From Bdellovibrionales bacterium (lineage in GTDB: Bacteria > Bdellovibrionota > UBA2428): a stretch of DNA of 9,804 nt. The stretch lies in NCBI GenBank assembly GCA_018266335.1, contig JAFEAR010000021.1, positions 1 through 9,804 of the forward strand, given 5' to 3'. Numbering within the stretch: the first letter of the stretch is position 1; every line of letters starts with the position of its first letter. The position numbers and the translations under genes are program-made. The notes under the pieces are model-generated. The model saw nothing but the letters and a program-made list of their open reading frames with translations. It was not told the DNA's origin and ran no database searches. This document shows, in pieces, positions 5,142-9,804 of the stretch.

Positions 5142-7058
5142 CTAGGCTTTAACGGGCTTCGACAAATCAATGACGCCGGGCGAAGAAGCCGCGTCCTTGA
5201 GTCCTTCGCCAGAGCTAGAGACTTTTCCCTCTAACGGCTTTTTGACGATCGGACGTCCGGCCAAAACGGAGTCTACGTCGGCCATATCGATGGTCTCGTA
5301 CTCAAGCAGAGCGGCCGACATCGCGTGAAGTTTGTCGAGGTTCTCCATAAGAACGCGCTTCGCACGCTCATTGTTGCGCTCCACGATGGCGCGAATTTCT
5401 TCGTCGATCATGCGATTGGTGTCTTCGCTGAAGTGCACGGCGCTGTGACCAAACTCACGGCCCAAGAAAACGTTGTCGTTCTTGGCACCAAAGTTAAGGG
5501 GCCCGAGTTTTTCACTCATGCCCCACTCCGTCACCATTTTACGGGCCAAATCTGTAGCCCGCTCAATATCGTTGCTGGCTCCCGTGGTGAATTGCCCGAA
5601 GACAACTTCCTCGGCTGCGCGGCCACCCATCATGAAAGAAATCAGAGCCTCGGCCTTTACTTTCGTGAGCGAGAAGCGGTCTTCCGTAGGCAGGGTCATC
5701 GTAACGCCCATAGCGGGGCCACGGGGCACAATCGTCACCTTGTGCACGGGATCATTGCCCGGAACCAAACGCCCCACCAGCGCGTGGCCCGACTCATGGT
5801 ACGCGGTGTGGCGTTTTTCTTCGTCCGACACCACCAGGCTATGACGGGGCGACCCCATAGAGACTTTGTCCTTCGCATATTCAAAGTCAGCGTTGGTAAT
5901 GAGATCGCGATTAGCGCGAGCCGCCGTAAGCGCCGCTTCGTTAACCAGGTTCTCCAGGTCTGCGCCCACAAAACCGGGCGTGCCACGCGCAATCAGGCTG
6001 AGGTCAATTTCTTTATCGAGGGGCACTTTACGGGCATGCACCTTGAGAATCGCCAAGCGACCCTGAAGATCAGGCTTCGGCACCATTACCCGGCGATCAA
6101 AGCGACCAGGACGCAGCAGAGCCGGATCCAGCACATCCACACGGTTCGTAGCGGCAATAATGATAATGCCCTCGGTGCCCTCAAAGCCGTCCATTTCCAC
6201 CAGCAATTGGTTGAGGGTTTGCTCGCGTTCATCGTGTCCACCACCGAGGCCTGCCCCCCGCTGGCGACCAACAGCGTCGATTTCGTCGATGAAGATCAAA
6301 CAGGGAGCGGCCTTCTTGGCGCTATCGAAGAGCGAACGCACGCGACTTGCGCCCACGCCCACGAACATCTCCACAAAATCCGAACCAGAGATCGAGAAAA
6401 AGGGCACCGAAGCTTCACCAGCCACGGCCTTCGCAAGCAGGGTCTTACCGGTGCCGGGAGGACCCACGAGCAGAACGCCCTTAGGAATACGGCCACCAAG
6501 CTTGGTAAACTTTTTAGGGTTCTTGAGGAATTCTACGATTTCTTCGAGCTCGGCCTTAGATTCTTCGCAGCCCGCCACGTCAGGGAAGCGCACCTTGCTC
6601 TGATTTTCGTTGTAGAGTTTGGCGCGACTCTGCCCGAAGCTCATCGCTTTGTTAGAGCCCGACTGCAACTGCCGCATGAACAGGAAGAAAATGAAAAGGA
6701 TGGCGAGAATCGGTAACCACGAAATAAGCGCCGTCTGCAGGAAACTCGGCTTCGGCTCTTTTTCGTAATTCGCCGTGATGCCGTTGTCCTTAAGCACCTT
6801 CAGATAAGTTTCCGACCGGGTGTCGCCGTAGGAACTGAAGGCCGCGCCTTCTTTGTAACTCGGTTTGAATTTGCCAACGATGTCACCTTCGCTACGAAAA
6901 GTAACGGATTCAACTTTTTTGTCTTCCACCAGGTGGATGAACTCATTGAACGAAATGACATTCTCTTTTTTGGTCATCACTTGGCTTTGACCGACGATCC
7001 AGAGAATGGCTCCGATAACGACGAGCCATACGACGAGAAAACGAGCGTTTGATTTCAT
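5142..7058 (-). CDS. ftsH: ATP-dependent zinc metalloprotease FtsH
   Basis: FtsH is the hexameric membrane AAA+ protease that extracts and degrades damaged membrane proteins and selected soluble regulators. In the 638 residues there is a first membrane helix (about 7-24), a periplasmic domain (about 25-107), a second helix (about 108-128), the AAA+ module and the M41 peptidase. Key motifs are Walker A GPPGTGKT (199-206), the pore loop MFVG (231-234), Walker B LIFIDE (254-259), the second region of homology ATNR to RPGRFDR (303-322), and zinc site HESGH (421-425) with the third ligand D497 in [10 protein letters not shown]. All are intact. The C-terminal ~35 residues are Ser/Lys-rich and probably disordered. 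It begins 12 nt after tilS; the spacer's GGTGGG abuts the ATG, so the ribosome-binding site is poor and coupling to tilS is likely. tilS-ftsH is a widespread gene pair. Confidence 0.98.
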   Translation of the reverse strand: MKSNARFLVVWLVVIGAILWIVGQSQVMTKKENVISFNEFIHLVEDKKVESVTFRSEGDIVGKFKPSYKEGAAFSSYGDTRSETYLKVLKDNGITANYEKEPKPSFLQTALISWLPILAILFIFFLFMRQLQSGSNKAMSFGQSRAKLYNENQSKVRFPDVAGCEESKAELEEIVEFLKNPKKFTKLGGRIPKGVLLVGPPGTGKTLLAKAVAGEASVPFFSISGSDFVEMFVGVGASRVRSLFDSAKKAAPCLIFIDEIDAVGRQRGAGLGGGHDEREQTLNQLLVEMDGFEGTEGIIIIAATNRVDVLDPALLRPGRFDRRVMVPKPDLQGRLAILKVHARKVPLDKEIDLSLIARGTPGFVGADLENLVNEAALTAARANRDLITNADFEYAKDKVSMGSPRHSLVVSDEEKRHTAYHESGHALVGRLVPGNDPVHKVTIVPRGPAMGVTMTLPTEDRFSLTKVKAEALISFMMGGRAAEEVVFGQFTTGASNDIERATDLARKMVTEWGMSEKLGPLNFGAKNDNVFLGREFGHSAVHFSEDTNRMIDEEIRAIVERNNERAKRVLMENLDKLHAMSAALLEYETIDMADVDSVLAGRPIVKKPLEGKVSSSGEGLKDAASSPGVIDLSKPVKA

Positions 7059-7070
7059 CCCACCATGGTA

Positions 7071-8441
7071 TCACGGATGAGAAAGTGCATTCAAACGCTC
7101 TTCGAAGAAGGATTCGAAGGCCACGGGGCGTCCAGCACCGACCAGACGAAACTCCTCGAGTACCTCCAGGCCCGCAACCGCAACAATTCTTTCAGGATTC
7201 TCGGCCGACACCAACAGGGGCCAGTGTTTCCAGTAGGGTTTGGGGATGCCAGCGAGCCGCAAAATTTTGTCGATTTTTTCTTCACCCGCGCGTTTCGCGC
7301 GCAGGGTCAAAGGCCAGGGGCTGCGATTCCAATCGAGCACCAAACCTTTACCTAAAATCGCCGTGCGCGGATCGCGAAACACGAGCATGCAACCAAGTTC
7401 GTAGTGTTTCAATCGGGCCGGCGCCGAGGGCAAAAAGCTCCAGGCCATCGAGGAACCGAGCGAAACCCGGCGGCCCAGTTCTAAGGGAATCGGATTCTGC
7501 CACGCGTCGCCAAAGTCACGCTCGGGCGTAAACACCAGCGCATCGGAGCGCCGTAAAAAACTGCCGGCCGGATGAATGATTTCTTCACCCTTAAGCAAAC
7601 TTTCAATCAAAAGCGGATCGTAATCCACGCCAATCCGGCGAAACCAAACGGCCAGTGCGCGGCGACGCAGCGGTGTGGGCCACCGCTCTAACCATCCGAG
7701 CGAAAGCCACCCACCCTTGTCCTCGAGCAAAGTGTCGAGCCATGTATCGAGTTCGCGTTCTTCGTCTTCGAGTCGCTCGGCTATACGCGACAGGTTGCGC
7801 ACCGAGCCAGCCCGCACACTCTCTAAAAGAGGCAAGGCTTCTAGACGCAATCGGTTACGTAAGTAGGCGCCACGGGAGTTAGACGGATCCTCGACCCAAG
7901 CGAGTCCCTTTTCGCGCGCGTAGTTTTCCAGTTCGGCCCGAGTCGCCCACAAAAGCGGACGAATCCACCGCCCTTCCTTCGGCGGAATGCCCCGCAGCCC
8001 ACGCGAGCCCGTGCCGGACATAGCGCGCATAAGAAAAGTTTCGGCATTGTCGTCGGCGTGGTGGCCGGTGGCGATCACGTCCGCACCGATGTCGGCAGCC
8101 AATTGCAACAGAGCTTGGCGGCGCAAATCGCGAAACTCCGCTTGCGCAGCCCCTTCGCGTGGCAACACACTCAGGGCGTGCGAGGGCACCAGCAAACGTT
8201 CGGCAAGCACGCGCACCCAGGTGCCCTCGCGCTCGGAGCTCTGTCCCCGAGTGCGATGATCCACGTGAGCAATTTCGATTTCAATTTCGAGCAAGCGGGC
8301 CACGCTCGCCAGCAGATCAGCAAGCACGGACGAATCGAGTCCGCCGGATGATGCCACGAGCACTTTTTGGCCGGGCTGCACCAACTGCTTGTCCCGCAAG
8401 TACCGCAAACTATCCTGAATAAATTTGTCGGCCGCCCCCAT
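7071..8441 (-). CDS. tilS: tRNA(Ile)-lysidine synthetase TilS
   Basis: TilS attaches lysine to C34 of the CAU-anticodon isoleucine tRNA, changing its codon reading from AUG to AUA and its charging from Met to Ile. The 456-residue protein has the N-type ATP-pyrophosphatase P-loop SGGLDS (32-37), HVDHRTRG (59-66), the signature HHADDNAET (127-135), GTGSRGLRGI (143-152) and the VEDPSN...RNRLR segment (183-199). The C-terminal third ends in a TilS_C-like region (RAKRAGEEKIDKILRLAGIP through IVAVAGLEV). Length fits the long bacterial form. The ATG lies 5 nt after the stop of the GYF-like gene with no evident Shine-Dalgarno, so it is probably coupled to it. I see no defect in the motifs. Confidence 0.97.
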   Translation of the reverse strand: MGAADKFIQDSLRYLRDKQLVQPGQKVLVASSGGLDSSVLADLLASVARLLEIEIEIAHVDHRTRGQSSEREGTWVRVLAERLLVPSHALSVLPREGAAQAEFRDLRRQALLQLAADIGADVIATGHHADDNAETFLMRAMSGTGSRGLRGIPPKEGRWIRPLLWATRAELENYAREKGLAWVEDPSNSRGAYLRNRLRLEALPLLESVRAGSVRNLSRIAERLEDEERELDTWLDTLLEDKGGWLSLGWLERWPTPLRRRALAVWFRRIGVDYDPLLIESLLKGEEIIHPAGSFLRRSDALVFTPERDFGDAWQNPIPLELGRRVSLGSSMAWSFLPSAPARLKHYELGCMLVFRDPRTAILGKGLVLDWNRSPWPLTLRAKRAGEEKIDKILRLAGIPKPYWKHWPLLVSAENPERIVAVAGLEVLEEFRLVGAGRPVAFESFFEERLNALSHP

Positions 8442-8446
8442 AGAAT

Positions 8447-9466
8447 TTACTGAACCGCCGCTTCACCCGAAGGCATTTGGAGCTGTTGCTGATCGGCGCC
8501 CGGCATGGGCGGAAATCCCTCCGGCGGCATGGGGGGAGGAGGAACTCCCTCAGCTTGGAAGCGTTCTTTCCAAGCGGCAAAGTTAGGATCGCTGGCCGGA
8601 TCGACCGGGGGGCTCACCACCGAGGCATTAGCATCCATCAACGGTGCCGGTTGCGGTTCGGGCGCCGGCAGGGGGGCCGCGTTGTCCTCGACGGGTTGAG
8701 GGGCAGACGCTCCAGCGCCAGCGGGCAAAGTACGCGCCCGCTCATCAGGAACTTCGGGAATCTTAAGCAAGCGCGGCGCCGAGCGCGAAGCCGCCTTACG
8801 ACTGTTGTCTTGAGGCTCCGCCGATTGGCCCGGCAGCGGAGCCGCGCCCTTTTTATCGGCACTCGCCAACGGCGGAGCCGAGGTGCCCGAAGGCAAGCGC
8901 GTCCAACCGAACACGGCTAAGCCCACAAGGGCCACGCCGACCACCAAGCGAGTAGGAAAAGCACGACCAGAAACTGAACTCGGCAAAGTAGGAAGATCCG
9001 GCTTGGTTTCGGTCGTAGGGCTCGCCACCCGCGGTTCGACGGGAGGATGAGTTACGAGAGGAGCGATTTTTTTACGCGTCGATTCCGCGCGCGTGACGGG
9101 AACTAAATCCTCCAAATGCAGCGAGTTCACGTCGATGGCCGGGTCAGTAACTTCAGCACCCTGCCCTCGGGGGGCGGGCGGCCGCGGAGGAATGGCCAAA
9201 GAGTCGCGCCGAACTTCTTGCGTAGCCGAAGATTTCATCTGCGAAACGGGCCCCGGCGTGGTTGCAGCGGGCGCCACGTTTACCGGAACATCGGGCAGCT
9301 TAATGGCTTTTTTGAGGGGAATGTAATTGATATCGCCGGATTCGGAAGCGGCCACCGTAATGACGTAGTCGTCGGGCGACAACCGGCCCTCCGCCACGGA
9401 CGCTTTAAGTGCGCTTTCCGTGAAGGGCCCCTCGTGGCGCCTGTTCCTTAGGACCAGCCATTCCAT
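8447..9466 (-). CDS. GYF_2-like single-pass membrane protein with proline-rich tail
   Basis: Function is unknown. With the ATG at 9466 it has 339 residues. The first ~58 (MEWLVLRNRRHEGPFTESAL ... GDINYIPL) fit the bacterial GYF_2/DUF4339 pattern: W near the start, a GPF turn, then G-x-L-x-x-D-D-x-V. A long Pro/Ala/Thr/Ser-rich linker follows to about 170, then one hydrophobic helix (about 174-189, RLVVGVALVGLAVFGW). A second, probably extracytoplasmic or periplasmic, Pro/Ala/Ser-rich half ends in PPPPMPPEGFPPMPG and a Gln-rich stretch. The orientation (GYF domain in the cytoplasm) is inferred from the helix flanks. A TTG start at 9472 is equally possible: AAGGAG at 9484-9489 is 11 nt from TTG but 17 nt from ATG. 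It sits between an unknown gene and tilS in the operon. GYF_2 domains are presumed protein-binding modules. Confidence 0.8.
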   Translation of the reverse strand: MEWLVLRNRRHEGPFTESALKASVAEGRLSPDDYVITVAASESGDINYIPLKKAIKLPDVPVNVAPAATTPGPVSQMKSSATQEVRRDSLAIPPRPPAPRGQGAEVTDPAIDVNSLHLEDLVPVTRAESTRKKIAPLVTHPPVEPRVASPTTETKPDLPTLPSSVSGRAFPTRLVVGVALVGLAVFGWTRLPSGTSAPPLASADKKGAAPLPGQSAEPQDNSRKAASRSAPRLLKIPEVPDERARTLPAGAGASAPQPVEDNAAPLPAPEPQPAPLMDANASVVSPPVDPASDPNFAAWKERFQAEGVPPPPMPPEGFPPMPGADQQQLQMPSGEAAVQ

Positions 9467-9473
9467 TGGCAAT

Positions 9474-9804
9474 TTATTCTAGCTCCTTTTGCGGAGCTTC
9501 CCCAGAGAAAAGATCCTGCACCTGCTTCTGTCCGCGCTCACGCGCGCGGCGAATATCGAGCTTCTTAAGGGCCAACCGCTTCATTCTTTCCCGCAGCTTA
9601 GCCTGGGTCGCCAAGGATTCGACAACGAGCTTACGGGCATCCTTAAAGAGCTTAGGCGCCACTTTGCTGAGGTGTTCGTGCAGGCTCGCATCGCCGGAGT
9701 GAATGGCCTGCATTTGAAAGCCTCCACCCTGCTTGGGGTTGAGCGTCTGAATTTTTTGGAACTGACACAGCTGGGTCATGATGAGCCGGTCCAGGGGGCT
9801 TTCC
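9474..9804 (-). CDS. Hypothetical basic protein, probably truncated by the window edge
   Basis: I do not recognise this protein. The frame is open to the edge of the window (109 residues visible, beginning ESPLDRLIMTQ). An internal ATG at 9779 would give 101 residues but has no Shine-Dalgarno, so I favour a start outside the window. The visible part is hydrophilic, strongly basic and mostly helical, with a Lys/Arg-rich stretch (KLRERMKRLALKKLDIRRAR) suited to nucleic-acid, ribosome or coiled-coil contacts. There is no membrane segment and no cysteine motif. It ends 7 nt before the ATG (1 nt before the TTG) of the GYF-like gene, and its last codons carry the AAGGAG that probably serves that gene. 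It therefore belongs to the same operon. Function cannot be assigned from what is visible. Confidence 0.65.
   Translation of the reverse strand, partial: ESPLDRLIMTQLCQFQKIQTLNPKQGGGFQMQAIHSGDASLHEHLSKVAPKLFKDARKLVVESLATQAKLRERMKRLALKKLDIRRARERGQKQVQDLFSGEAPQKELE

Noticed and set aside
5325..6716. Long open frame (463 codons) on the + strand opposite ftsH
   Set aside because: It is antisense to the strongly conserved AAA+ and protease coding sequence of FtsH. Its translation is His/Arg-rich with no recognisable domain, as expected for a shadow frame in GC-rich DNA.
1..9804. CRISPR array, insertion sequence, prophage or defence island
   Set aside because: I saw no regularly spaced repeats, transposase, integrase, terminal inverted repeats or phage genes. 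The HNH gene alone is not enough to call a mobile or defence system.

Overview
The window is an ordinary core-genome region of a Gram-negative-type bacterium. My best placement is Bdellovibrionota (Bdellovibrio-like) or a close 'deltaproteobacterial' relative. That rests on three things: the order tilS-ftsH-cdaA-ybbR-glmM, an HNH protein with the N-terminal architecture I associate with the many HNH paralogs of Bdellovibrio, and a GYF_2-like membrane protein just before tilS. This is family-level recognition, not a database match. The DNA is moderately GC-rich with a few AT-rich promoter-like patches.

Left part (1-1460): the 3' portion of an HNH nuclease gene (+ strand, cut by the window edge) converges on a complete tRNA-Ala(GGC) gene (- strand). 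After about 200 bp of non-coding DNA, which holds a candidate tRNA promoter and an imperfect direct repeat, comes a small unrecognised + strand gene (about 76 aa). It is followed by a convincing intrinsic terminator in a C-rich, hairpin-rich intergenic region.

Right part (1482-9804): one tightly packed - strand array, read right to left. It starts with an unrecognised basic protein (running off the right edge), then a GYF_2-like single-pass protein with a proline-rich tail, tilS, ftsH, cdaA, ybbR (cdaR), glmM and tsaE. Gaps are -4, 2, 5, 7, 12, 15 and 44 nt, so it is almost certainly one operon. Its main promoter lies outside the window.

Functional logic: cdaA makes c-di-AMP at the membrane, YbbR/CdaR is its membrane regulator, and GlmM makes glucosamine-1-phosphate for peptidoglycan and LPS. 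GlmM is a known partner and inhibitor of CdaA in Firmicutes. FtsH is the membrane quality-control protease. TilS and TsaE act in essential tRNA modification (lysidine34 and t6A37). Compared with the longer versions of this cluster that I know from Geobacter and Myxococcus relatives, folP is missing between ftsH and cdaA, and pdxJ-acpS-nnr is missing between glmM and tsaE.

I do not see a new defence or mobile system. The items most worth a second look are an RNA hairpin that buries the cdaA ribosome-binding site, the compacted gene cluster, the GYF-like protein that carries its own proline-rich tail, and the unknown genes at 1130-1360 and the right edge.
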